DNA of 64,000 nt from Apoda limacodes (taxonomy: Eukaryota > Arthropoda > Insecta > Lepidoptera > Limacodidae). This document shows positions 46,228 to 56,141 of this stretch, in pieces. Both the position numbers and the translations under genes were made by a program. Location of the stretch: positions 23,707,901 to 23,771,900 of the forward strand of contig OX291549.1 of the NCBI GenBank assembly GCA_946406115.1, in the 5' to 3' direction. Numbering within the stretch: the first letter of the stretch is position 1; the number at the start of each line of letters is the position of its first letter. The notes beneath the pieces are model-generated. The model was given only the letters and a program-made list of their open reading frames with translations, did no database searches and was not told where the DNA came from.

Positions 46228-47817
46228 ATGTCTCTAAACAAGCTTGTGGGAGGTGACTGCGGCGGTAACAATGCTCTGGTTCAGCTATCTAACATTGTGA
46301 ATCGCGATACATCAAATGCACAGCCAATGACCCAAGTTGATAGGTTTGTAAATGAATTTATGGCTCAAAGCAATCAACAACAAACTTTCAATATGAAATC
46401 CCTGCTTAATAACGTACCTGAAGTTAATACAGCTCAATCAAGTATACCTAAAACTGGGCAAATATCTAATTTAGGTCCTCATCTTTCTACTCCATGGTTA
46501 GCTGCCCCATCTACTTCTTTTATGCATAATCATACAATGAGACCACCTTTGTATATGCCTCAGCAATTTTCCCATCAAAATCAAATGCATAATTATCAGA
46601 TTGAGTATATAAATGAGTCCGAACTTCACACAGTCACAAATTCTGATGTGCAAGCTAAAGCAACTGAATTTGTAAATACTGTGAAAGAAGATGATGAACT
46701 AGCTTACAACAAGTTCATGTCATTTATGAAAAAAATTAGTGCTGGTGAGTTGAATTTAGGTGATACCTCAGAAAGTGCACAGAAGAGTAAAGATGAAATT
46801 ATTGATGAAATGGCTGAAAAATATAAAGATGAATGGGCGAAATTGAGTGATGTCACGGATTATTGGAATTCTGAAGCTGCTAATGGTATTGCTAAAGAAT
46901 ATGCATTCACAGAAGGCAATGTTATGCTGGAAAATAAAAGTGCTTTAGAGATTGGTAAAGAAAAGTTAAAAATGGGTGACATTCCTGGTGCTGTATTGTG
47001 TTTTGAAGCAGCAGCACAACAGCAACCTGATTCAGCTGAGGCTTGGTTCCTTTTAGGATCAACACAAGCTGAAAATGAACAAGATCCCTTGGCTATTACA
47101 GCTCTTAAGAAATCTTTAGAGATAGACCCAACACAACTAGAGGCTTATATCACACTGGCAGCAGCCTACACCAATGAAAATTTGTCAAAATTTGCATTTA
47201 TGTCACTACTTGATTGGCTTAGAGCCAGCCCTAAGTATAGTGACTTGTTACCTCAAGATGTTGACCCCACAAAATTGGACATTAAAAAATTAGAAGCATA
47301 TGTGAAATCTCTATACCTCAGGGCAGTACAACTAAACCCAACAGAAGTAGATGCTGATGTTCAGACAGCCCTTGGTGTTGTTTTTAACATAAGTCAAGAG
47401 TATGATAAAGCTGTAGACTGTTTTAAAACAGGGTTGATGGTTGCTAGTGATGATCCTAAATTATGGAATAGACTTGGTGCTACTTTAGCCAACAGTGATC
47501 GTTCTGAAGAGGCAGTTGAGGCTTATCACCAAGCTTTAAATTTGGAACCTGGTTTTATAAGAGCTAGGTATAATGTAGGAATCACATGCATGAATCTAGG
47601 AGCTCACAGACAAGCAGCAGAACATTTTTTAGTAGCACTGAACCAGCAATTTAAATCAAAGAGCATGCACCCTGAAACAATTGATACAGATACCAGCTCA
47701 TCATCAATTTGGACAACATTAAGAATGGTTTGCTCATTTATGGGTGAACATGAAATTGCCAAGTTAGTAGATGAAAGAAATTTAAGTCAATTGAACAAAT
47801 TTTTTGAAATGGAGTGA
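46228..47817 (+). CDS. PEX5: PEX5, peroxisomal targeting signal 1 receptor, intronless, 529 aa
   Basis: PEX5 binds C-terminal SKL-type signals in the cytosol and cycles through the peroxisomal membrane (family knowledge). The chosen ATG at 46228 gives MSLNKLVGGDCGGNNAL, placing the conserved cysteine used for receptor recycling at residue 11. The frame extends 57 codons upstream only from a TTG and without homology. VDRFVNEFM resembles the first LVxEF-type motif. From about residue 235 to the end are the TPR repeats: GDIPGAVLCFEAAAQQQPDS, AWFLLGSTQAENEQDPLAI, EYDKAVDCFKTGL, LWNRLGATLANSDRSEEAV and RARYNVGITCMNLGAHRQA. I find no clear WxxxF/Y motif in the N-terminal half. No introns. Possible poly(A) signal AATAAA at 47821-47826. 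Confidence 0.96.
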   Translation: MSLNKLVGGDCGGNNALVQLSNIVNRDTSNAQPMTQVDRFVNEFMAQSNQQQTFNMKSLLNNVPEVNTAQSSIPKTGQISNLGPHLSTPWLAAPSTSFMHNHTMRPPLYMPQQFSHQNQMHNYQIEYINESELHTVTNSDVQAKATEFVNTVKEDDELAYNKFMSFMKKISAGELNLGDTSESAQKSKDEIIDEMAEKYKDEWAKLSDVTDYWNSEAANGIAKEYAFTEGNVMLENKSALEIGKEKLKMGDIPGAVLCFEAAAQQQPDSAEAWFLLGSTQAENEQDPLAITALKKSLEIDPTQLEAYITLAAAYTNENLSKFAFMSLLDWLRASPKYSDLLPQDVDPTKLDIKKLEAYVKSLYLRAVQLNPTEVDADVQTALGVVFNISQEYDKAVDCFKTGLMVASDDPKLWNRLGATLANSDRSEEAVEAYHQALNLEPGFIRARYNVGITCMNLGAHRQAAEHFLVALNQQFKSKSMHPETIDTDTSSSSIWTTLRMVCSFMGEHEIAKLVDERNLSQLNKFFEME

Positions 47818-48069
47818 CGTAATAAATAACTAATCAGCTAGTAATCTACAATAGTAGATTAAGGCAACAATTTGACCTATGTCCAGTTGTTATCTGTTAC
47901 AGGGATATGTTTTCATTTTTTTACAGATAACAAGTAGAGCTTGTTATAATGATAAGTGCGCTAGATAAAACATTTAGTATGCCCTTGATATGTTACATGA
48001 ATAAGAGCTAATATTGTTGATATTTACCATATTATTTATTATTTGGTTATTATTACTGTCATTATGTTA
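47818..48069. other. PEX5 3' flank
   Basis: AATAAA at 47821 is only four bases after the stop, so either the 3' UTR is very short or a later signal is used. A short inverted pair 'ctagtaatctac'/'gtagatta' follows at 47839-47863. Nothing else. Confidence 0.45.
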
Positions 48070-48195
48070 TTATCATTATGCATATAGATGAGGCAAGAGA
48101 GGTATTCCAGGATCGTAGCAAGTGGCAGTCAACCAAGAGACCAACTCTGCCTACTCCTCTGGGTAACAGGCGTGATGTTATGTATGTGTGTATTA
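48070..48195 (+). mobile_element. RTE-type LINE 3' end fragment downstream of PEX5
   Basis: Encodes DEAREVFQDRSKWQSTK and ends 'gggtaacaggcgtgatgttatgtatgtgtg', which resembles the C-terminal end and 3' terminus of RTE elements common in Lepidoptera. Only about 125 bases remain. Confidence 0.55.
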
Positions 48196-49710
48196 CTGTC
48201 ATTGGAACCATTTTTTTAATTTACAGCCAAATCAAGGTAAAAAATATTGGAAATTTGTTTTACATCCAAAAAGAAAATTATTTCATTAGTTAAATATATA
48301 AATTTTGATAATAAGGCATATTCAAGGAGCTTTTTGTATTTGTAAAAATAGGATTTTGTATATTGGTTGAGGATGTTAAATTTTAATTTTTAGGAGGTTA
48401 AGGGTTATTAAGGGGATTTATTACTTTTTAAATATTAAGTTGCTAGTATAAGGCTATATGCTTACTGCCATCTTAGTGGTATAAAAAAAGATAATTATAA
48501 TTGAGCAAATGTTTATGCTCAATGGTTAATAGTAGTCTTCTAGTCCATAATAATGTATTTGTTGGTCTAACTAACTAAAATATACATAATGTTTATTATT
48601 TATTGGATGTGTAAAGACAAAAGGCTAAATTTTGTAATATTGAATATGACAGTACTTTGAAATTTGAGATGAGACTCATCTATCTCAATATACCTTACTT
48701 TATTATTAGTAATTTCAGTCTCGAAAAACTTTTTGTAGGTAATCTGACAGTTGTACTGTTTTGTAGAAATGTTTATTATACTTAAAAAAAAGGAAAATAA
48801 CTTGTACAATTTGTGGTAACAAGTATTATTATGCTATGGTCCTGTAAGCTTAGTACTAGCAAATACCAGGACTTTACTTTGAGCAGTGGGGTGAACTCTA
48901 AAAAATTTAAAAGTATAATTATCAAAATATTTGTAGAGTATCAAGAACATGGGTTGATCCACAAGTTCCTGAAGTTAGTTACAGTTTAACAGATCATAAG
49001 TAATAGAGTCAAGTAAATTAAATACTTAAATACTAAATTAAATGTTTTGTATTGTAGACTTTGTTTGTGTTTGTATTGTGGACATATCTCTTTTTTCTTA
49101 AATTTATACAAAACTCATAAAGTAGTTACCAGACAACGGATACAAATACATATATTGCTTTTTTTTGTAAATACATAAATATCATACATAATTACACACA
49201 GACTCAAGTCAAACACAAATGGGGAGTCAAATAAAGTAGCTTTATGACAGTAAAAGGATTTTTTAATACAGGTCCAATAGGGAATTTATTTTTTTAGCTT
49301 CATTCAAAGTCTTTAAAATCTCAAAAGCTATCAGAAGAAAATTTAACTTTGAATATCATCTATTAAGTATCATACCAAAGAACGTATAGCGCGTGCGTCA
49401 GTAAGTAGGTCAACTTCGATACAAACCTTAAATCACAGAATTTTACCGCAAAAATCGGTTACGTTACGTGTGACCACGATTAGGACTCACCAGTTGCGAG
49501 CTGTGCGGTGGACGACACTCGCTCCGCCACACCGCCTCACTGGAACAATGCTAACCGTTTCGCGTGAGTTGATCTACTTTATCTCTAGATACTTTGATCA
49601 TACTTTATAATTACCAATTTCCTAGATATATGCATATTCCCTATTGGATCAAAATCTGAATGAATATTATAAAATTTTAAATAAAATATATTTTTAATAC
49701 ATTAATTTTT
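48196..49710. other. Intergenic between PEX5 and TRMT44
   Basis: 'tatgcttactgccatcttagtggtataaaaaaag' at 48458-48491 is a scrap of the LINE family 1 3' end. A GC-richer piece at 49385-49570 ('gtgcggtggacgacactcgc', 'ctccgccacaccgcc') looks repeat-derived but is unassigned. No gene recognised. Confidence 0.5.
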
Positions 49711-50580
49711 TTATTTAATTGTTACATGTGAATAACTGCAATTTGTTGATGTGAGTGGACATTTTTGTGGATGGTGCATATAAAACCAACAAGGTTTTTG
49801 TTGAAGTTTTAGATTAGATTTTTTTTTCTTATTGTATTTCTTTATATCTTTATTAACTTCATCAATACTTTTCGGATATCTCAACTGAACTTTTCCACTT
49901 TGTACTTTAAATATATGATGTTTGTTTTTTAGGAGAGTTTGAAGACCACCACATTCTGATTTCAATTTTTTTAAATTTTCTTGAGGAATGATCAGAGCTA
50001 ATTCTGAAATTTCAACTGTCTTCCCCTGACACCATTCTGTATTCTTAGAACACCCTTCTAGTAGATGTTCAGTTATTTTTTTTATAAGTGTATCTATTAA
50101 AGTTGCTTCTATCTGAGTACAATTTCTTACTTTCTCCAGTGATTCCCTAGCTTTAAAGTTTTTAACAGATAACTCTGCATTATTGTCTGATACAATTTCA
50201 GAATCCCTACTAATTATACTATGTATAACATTATTCTGTCTACAGTACTCGTTTTCAGGGTAAGTTCGACCTTTACTTACAAGACATATTCTTTTGGTAC
50301 TTGGAATCTTAAGCCTATCTACATCAGTAACAAAACCCAAATCTTCACATAATTTTCTTATATATATTAAATATTCATTATATTGAGTTTTTGATGAATC
50401 CTTACGTTGATATTTGGAACCATCAAAATTATATGCACAGCATGGAAGTAAGAAAAAGTTACATTTGTATGAACTTCTGGCTGTTATCACGGGAATCCAT
50501 GGAGTAAGTTCATCAGAATGATTTCCAATAATCCAGTCTGACTCTGTGAAAATATCAGCAAATGGAGTAATAGTTTGTTC
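49711..50580 (-). CDS. TRMT44: TRMT44 coding exon 4 (residues 307-595 and stop)
   Basis: Acceptor ATTTCAG|GAACAA at 50581; stop TAA 49713-49711. It begins EQTITPFADIFTESDW and contains LKIPSTKRICLVSKGRTYP. The final 25 residues hold Cys and His spaced as a CCCH zinc finger. Confidence 0.95.
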   Translation of the reverse strand, partial: EQTITPFADIFTESDWIIGNHSDELTPWIPVITARSSYKCNFFLLPCCAYNFDGSKYQRKDSSKTQYNEYLIYIRKLCEDLGFVTDVDRLKIPSTKRICLVSKGRTYPENEYCRQNNVIHSIISRDSEIVSDNNAELSVKNFKARESLEKVRNCTQIEATLIDTLIKKITEHLLEGCSKNTEWCQGKTVEISELALIIPQENLKKLKSECGGLQTLLKNKHHIFKVQSGKVQLRYPKSIDEVNKDIKKYNKKKKSNLKLQQKPCWFYMHHPQKCPLTSTNCSYSHVTIK

Positions 50581-53500
50581 CTGAAATTCAATAAACCAAA
50601 CATCAATCAGATATTAAATAATAACATTTTCTAAACTTAGCGCAATGGAATATTTTGTTCCTGAAATTCAATAAACCAAACATCAATCAGATATTAAATA
50701 ATAACATTTTCTAAACTAAGCACAATGGAATATAGTAATGAGATACACAGAGTAGTTCTTACAAGTGCAATATTTATTTAGAAAGTAAGTATATGTTAAT
50801 ATGACTAAACTTCCTACATAGCAAAGGTCTTTACCTGCAAGCTAAGAGGACAATATATTTTATCTTAGCACTGGAGATAACATATTATAGAAATGTAAAT
50901 GTCACACTTCGCTAATAATGAATTCAAGGTAATGAGGTCAATTAACCCGTCAAGCGTCCCCATACTAAGGAAATTATCCGCCCTTGCCGCATACAAACGG
51001 ACATACACCTAAGTTTATTATGTTTATTCCTCTTTATTTATTTTTAGGTATGTTCCCATATATATACAGTATAAAAAAAAGTAATAAGAATAAGTTTTTG
51101 ATAAATTTAATAAGTAATAATAAACTTATTTACTAAAAAAATACATAGTTTTTTATATATAGCACATTACCAGGGGCCAAAATGAACTCTAAGCTACTGT
51201 TAATAGAATCCAAAATCCAACTCAAAATGGCGCAATATAAATGGCGGCCGCATCAAATTACCAAAACAATTTCTGATAAAAAAATATTAAACGCACAAAA
51301 TATTGTCCACCCAAAAATACTAGAACGTAGGACAGGCCATCGGCTTCACTTCTGAATACTTACAATTAGCCTGTCTGATAAAAGTCGTCCTGAAAAAATT
51401 CCCCCGCGACACAAGTCGCTTAGGTCCCACTGTGGGACCTTGGACGCGTGACGGGTTAAGGACTTTGAAAATATTTTTTAAAATAGCAGTGCACACTGAA
51501 TGTATATAACATTTAAATTAGGGATACTTATACAAACAAAAAATGTCATATACTATAATGTCCTAAAGCATCATGTTTATAAGACATTCATAGATGTAAT
51601 TAATTATTAATCTTATGTAAGTCACTTTACCTGTAAATATCTTTGAAACCTAACACTTTAGGACATTGTGTTATGTGTAATTTTTTGCTCTTAAACCTAA
51701 CGGTCCCTTACCCAAATATATAACTTCCATTATGCACTGTAATTTTAAAAATTTGTTAGGTCCACCCTTCATTCAAAAATATTCAAAGCCTTGAAATCAT
51801 ACTGGAATCCAGATATTTTTTTACCTTTAAGTTGACTTCACATGGATACACATCCCATATTTGTCTCTTTCGTACATCTATACCAATTCCATGATGTCCT
51901 TCACTGGTTAAAATGAATGCCAGCAAACCATTACCACAACCAAGATCTGCGAATGTTTGTAATTTATTTAGTTTGAGTAGGTTTCTTTCATTTTCCCATA
52001 AAAGTAGAAGGTAAGTGGCAATAGCAACATCTTCATACACAAACTTTGATGGATCTGTGCATTCTGGCCATATCTAGAATTAAATATAGATTTTATTCTT
52101 GCCAACTCATAAACAGCAGCTTTTAGCCAAATTTTACACCATATTATTTTAAAAATAGCTTTAAATATATGCCAAGTGCTAAAATACAGAGAAATAAAAC
52201 TTGATTATAAGGGTGCGTTCCAAATTGCAACGAGGAAGTTAAAAAAGTGGTTTTGGGATGCCCGGGGCAGAGTAAGTTTCCAACTGTCAAGTTGAATTTT
52301 TTACACTGCCATAGAAAAGGTTGAAAATCACTCCTGTCAGTGTGAAAATTAACTGTCAAACACTCGTTCCAGAACGGGTGGATTTTTCAACTTTACTGGG
52401 CGATAATTACTCGGCGTGATTTGGAACATAGCCTAAGTTATTTATTAAATTCTATACAAATTTGTTAGTTTTGATTCTATAAGCTATTTAATCCCATAAG
52501 ATATTGAAATATATATTCATTTCAATAACTATAGTACTATTCCTTCTACTAGCTGTTCTATGGGTTTTCCTTAAGATTAGGCTAATTGCTAAATTTTATA
52601 AAAATTATTTTGAAGTAAATTGGCAGTTAAAAAGCAACTGACACAGATACTTTTTTGTGTTTATAATGATAGTGTGGATGTATTTGACAAAATTACTCTC
52701 ACCTTAACCATTTCCTTGCCATACTTTTGTTTTAGTTCATTATATTTCAAATAATATTTATCATTCAAAACCAAACTCAAGGATTGATTACATATTAGTT
52801 TGTTTACATCACTGTTGTTCATCCTCCATTTGTCAAAATGTGGCATCACTGTGTCCAGGAGCCATTGATATGATTTGGATTTCACATCTGTGAAAAAGAC
52901 ATTAAAGCTCTCCAATTGTTTTCAATTTTTTTATTACAACTTGTATTGTTCTCAATCAAGTTCCTTGGAGGAAGTATGTTGTAAGCGGCAACATTAAATT
53001 TTACAAAATATTTCCTTAGTTTAAAGTACTTAAGGCAAATAAAAACTGTGATTTTGTATCTTACAATATTTTCCTAAATAGACTTGATGCTCAATAAAAC
53101 TTACCACAACTATTAGTCTTTAACAATATTTGTTTTTCACTTAATTGGAGCACATATGGGAAATTGGGGCACAGCTTTTGATTAACTGTTTCAGGTGTTA
53201 CATCAAAGAATGAAATTTCTTTTGAAGTATAATTTACACAAATAAGTTGAAAAGCATGTTGTCCTGAATAAATCTTAGGAAATAGTTCCATTACTAATAC
53301 ATTAATGTTACTATTTAATTCATCTTTGCTACACGTTTGAAGTCGCAGGTTATCTTTTAAATATGAATCTAATTGTTGTATTAAGTGTTCATCATTAATA
53401 TTTTTTAGTCTGTCACATTTAAGCGGTGTGCGCCAGATTTCACTCAGAGGCTTACAATTCACTTTAAAAAGAGTTTTAAGACCCCATAATCGTTTGTTGA

Positions 53501-53588
53501 CAACATGTGGTTTCAATAAGAGTATATTAACACATTCCCAATAAGAGTCGTCGGTCATGGAGGACTGGATTACATGAATATTATCCAT
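49711..53588 (-). CDS. TRMT44: TRMT44 (METTL19), tRNA-Ser uridine-44 2'-O-methyltransferase, 4 coding exons
   Basis: The family 2'-O-methylates U44 in tRNA-Ser using SAM. Minus exons 53588-53105, 52887-52703, 52073-51825 and 50580-49711 join in frame to 595 aa. Visible: SYWECVNILLLKPHVVNKRLW near the N-terminus; KYGKEMVKIWPECTDPSKFVYEDVA across exons 2-3; SAM motif DLGCGNG (about 266-272) with GIDVRKRQIWD; DWIIGNHSDELTPWIPV and FFLLPCCAYNFDGSKYQR in exon 4; SECGGLQTLLKNKH; and a C-terminal CCCH-type finger around CWFYMHHPQKC. The first in-frame ATG was used (53588); MTDDSYWEC nine codons later is an alternative. AATAAA overlaps the stop codon on the coding strand. The last intron has a duplicated acceptor. 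Confidence 0.95.
50574..50733. repeat. 80-bp tandem duplication spanning the TRMT44 exon 4 acceptor
   Basis: 'tttgttcctgaaattcaataaacc' occurs at 50574 and again at 50654, and the following 70 bases are identical except for about two changes. On the coding (minus) strand this duplicates the polypyrimidine-AG acceptor and the first bases of exon 4. Confidence 0.93.
50946..51455. mobile_element. piggyBac-like non-autonomous element, 510 bp, TTAA target duplication
   Basis: Flanked on both sides by TTAA (50942-50945 and 51456-51459). Ends are inverted: left 'cccgtcaagcgtcc', right 'ggacgcgtgacggg', one mismatch. CCC...GGG ends at TTAA are the mark of piggyBac. No transposase frame. Near the right end, 'ggtcccactgtgggacc' forms a perfect small palindrome. 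In TRMT44 intron 3. Confidence 0.88.
51825..52073 (-). CDS. TRMT44: TRMT44 coding exon 3 (residues 224-306, SAM-binding)
   Basis: Acceptor TTCTAG|ATATGG and donor TTAAAG|GTAAAA, phase 0. It holds FADLGCGNGLLAFIL (motif I) and EGHHGIGIDVRKRQIWD. Confidence 0.95.
52211..52433. mobile_element. PIF/Harbinger-like MITE, 223 bp, TAA duplication
   Basis: Flanked by TAA (52208-52210 and 52434-52436). The left end is 'gggtgcgttccaaat'. The reverse complement of the right end is 'ggctatgttccaaat'. A 3-bp TWA duplication and GGG/GGC ends fit PIF/Harbinger. A related, more decayed copy is at 54478-54685. In TRMT44 intron 2. Confidence 0.78.
52703..52887 (-). CDS. TRMT44: TRMT44 coding exon 2 (residues 162-223)
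   Basis: Acceptor TTTCACAG|ATGTGA completes a Asp codon (G+AT). Donor GTTAAG|GTGAGA, phase 0. It ends KQKYGKEMVK, a family-conserved segment. Confidence 0.92.
53105..53588 (-). CDS. TRMT44: TRMT44 coding exon 1 (residues 1-161)
   Basis: Open frame also runs 20 codons upstream, but only from a TTG, so ATG 53588-53586 is preferred. Donor AGTTGTG|GTAAGT, phase 1. It contains the VVNKRLW motif seen at the start of animal TRMT44 proteins. Confidence 0.88.
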
Positions 53589-53649
53589 TGTATATCTTAA
53601 CTTTGGGATTACTTGTACTGTGACTTCGGCAAACGTAAAAACTTTCAAG

Positions 53650-54477
53650 TGGCTTTAATTATAGATATAGATTATTCCTTCCTTCCTTCTTCGATATGGA
53701 GACCAGATTTCGCATTATAGCATATCATTTCTCCATAGTCATGTGTTAATAAAGTCAAGTGTTTATATTTAAGTTTGGCGAAGCGCCATATTATTATACA
53801 AGTTTTATCTTAAAGGGCGGGATATTTGGTGTGCATCCTTCAGAATTTGCGCGTCATGTCCTGCTTATTGCTTCATAATCCGCTATGCATGAGCCTTCGC
53901 TGCACAATTCTTAACACGTTTCCGTTAAACACTGCTAAATATATACATCGAAGCACACTAAATGAATTCAGAAAAATTAAACAGAAAAAACACCACTCCT
54001 CTTAAGATGCGCGCCAAAACTCCATATAGATTATTAATTGTTATATTTACAACTTTTTTTTTTATTTGTACAGGCTTCATCAGAAGCTGTGGAAGGCTGT
54101 TGGAAATTGAATCCATATAGCCCAGCATAACCACATTATGACGCCAATGATGGCGCCAAAAATCATTTTTTCGTCGGAGCTTTAACTGAAAATTTTCTTA
54201 TTGCTTATTGTTTTCATTTCATCCTCTATAATTCTTCACAGGTCTTCGTAAAATCTGCTGAAATTTATCGTCGAATCCAACTAGACTAAATTTAAAAAAT
54301 AAACAAGCAAAAACACGTCTTCATCGTTTAAATCCGCCCTTAGAACTCCTTATAAATTTATACATACAAAGTACAGACTATAGTATATGAACAGATAATA
54401 TTATATGTCCAAGGAGTATATATCAAAGGCCTTTTGGTATAGTTATAATACTCTTTGGTCAAAGGACAAATACCCAT
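53650..54477. other. TRMT44 5' flank
   Basis: Presumed promoter side of TRMT44. No TATA or initiator assigned. AT-rich with an 'ggcgaagcgcca' palindrome near 53778. No other gene recognised. Confidence 0.4.
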
Positions 54478-54685
54478 TTTGGGTGCGTTTCATATCCCAA
54501 CGAGGAAGATAAAAAAGTGGTTTTGGGACGCCCGGGGTAGAGTAATTTTCCAATTTTCAAGTTGAATCCTTTACACTGCCATAGAATAGGTTGAAATTTA
54601 CTCCTGTCAGTGTAATAATGGATTGATTTTTCACCTTTACCGTTTTTCAAATTTACATTATTACTCGACAAATTTGGAAATTGAT
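54478..54685. mobile_element. Decayed second copy of the Harbinger-like MITE
   Basis: Shares 'gggtgcgtttc', 'caacgaggaag', 'aaaaaagtggttttggga', 'cgcccgggg' and 'cactgccatagaa' with 52211-52433 in the same order. The right end is eroded and no target duplication is visible. Confidence 0.75.
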
Positions 54686-55580
54686 TTATACTATTCTTTC
54701 TTTGTTTTCTTAATGAATGGGAGTCATACTACTTTTTGAGTAGATTTTTTCAGCGTCATGTCTCGGAAACAAACTATATCAGTTCGAACAAATTTGATCC
54801 ACGATCCATCAGACCTAATATATAATGAGTAAATATAACACAAAGAAAAAAGTACGATGAGCTATGTTACTTGTGCATATTACAAACTAATATTATTCTC
54901 ATTAAAAAAATCCAAAATGTCTATGGTTGGTTTCAGGGGGTGCTCGCAAATACAGCAATTTTGGCAATCGTGTGACACTGACTAACAATTGACAAAACAT
55001 TGATAGCGGTCCGTTTACGCGACCACAAAAACCATGGATTAAGTTAGTTTAAGGTGTTTTTCTACCGTACAATACCCCTCAGACTTTTGACAACTCGGAG
55101 TGCCTGGATTTATTAAAGTTTAAGGTATTCAGTGGAATCCACTTTTAGATAACTTTACCTTTTTAAACTTTCTCTTTAAATTTACCAAATAAAAATTATA
55201 ACGAGGAAACTATTTTATCTACGGTAGCCAGACTTTACGACTTGCCTGCCTGCCCTGTAGTTTTTAAAATCAAACTGTTATTCAAAGTTTTTTTAAGTAA
55301 TAATGACAGTACGCGTAATGCGAAAGGTAGATTGAGATAGTCGACTCATCATTGGGATATGGCAAGATAATCTTTACCTCGATGCATAAAGCCGAACGGT
55401 CAGGCTCGCTATTCTTAAAAAGCAGTGAAACTTTGCGTCGTCAAGACGAATCTAATGACGTATCATTTAAAAAAATGGTTAAGACGTTTAGTAGTTACGA
55501 GTGGACAAAGGAACGGATATACATGTCAAACACATAATCCTCCTTTTGGAATTTACCACAGTCAGGTAAAAAATCTTACA
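54686..55580. other. Intergenic, unassigned
   Basis: No known element or gene. A 61-codon + frame at 55352-55537 has no recognisable motif. Confidence 0.4.
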
Positions 55581-55589
55581 TTAAAGCAT

Positions 55590-55905
55590 ATGGAAAATTG
55601 ACATAGACATAGACATAGACAGACATTTATTTGGCACCAGAAAACACACACAATATAAAACAAAACACAAAAATACAAAAAACTTTAAAAAATACGAACA
55701 AAAAAATAATAAATTTAAAAGCAGGACTATACAGAATATTGTGAGTGCTATGATGCCAAAATTGGACATCGACTCAGCATATGCTGCAACACTAGTGTTA
55801 CAGCGCTGATTTTCAGCGACGCCCATGGTGGAGGTGTATCCGCGAGACTTGTAGTCGTGTGTATTGTTAAATATATATTTATACTTACTTATAATGATAA
55901 CTAAT
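55590..55905 (-). mobile_element. Probable LINE 3' end with 'catagacatagaca' tail
   Basis: On + it starts with a short hexamer array 'acatag' (55601-55621), then 'agacatttatttggcaccag' (complement of a CAAATAAATGTCT end). The 109-codon minus frame is a hydrophobic, Ser-Met repeat artefact of the array. Class is inferred from the simple-repeat tail only. Confidence 0.5.
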
Positions 55906-56141
55906 TGCATATAAATATAAAAGATAAATTAAAAAATATGAGCATACATATAAGATAAACATATCCATACATACGTGCATATAAATACATATATATATAT
56001 ATATAAATATACACATATAAATCATTACCTTACTATAACTTGGAAAGAATTATATTTGAGAGTTGATTTTGGCCACTGCAAATTAAACTCTGTTTTTGAA
56101 ATTCCAAAAAATATCATTTTAATTTTGACTTAAAAGTTTTT

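Noticed and set aside
49711..53588. TRMT44 fragments as four separate small genes
   Set aside because: Conserved phases and GT-AG sites join them into one complete reading frame.
55581..55910. Membrane-protein-like 109-codon minus ORF
   Set aside because: The hydrophobic and Ser-Met repeat content comes from a simple-repeat tail and T-rich sequence of a transposon 3' end.
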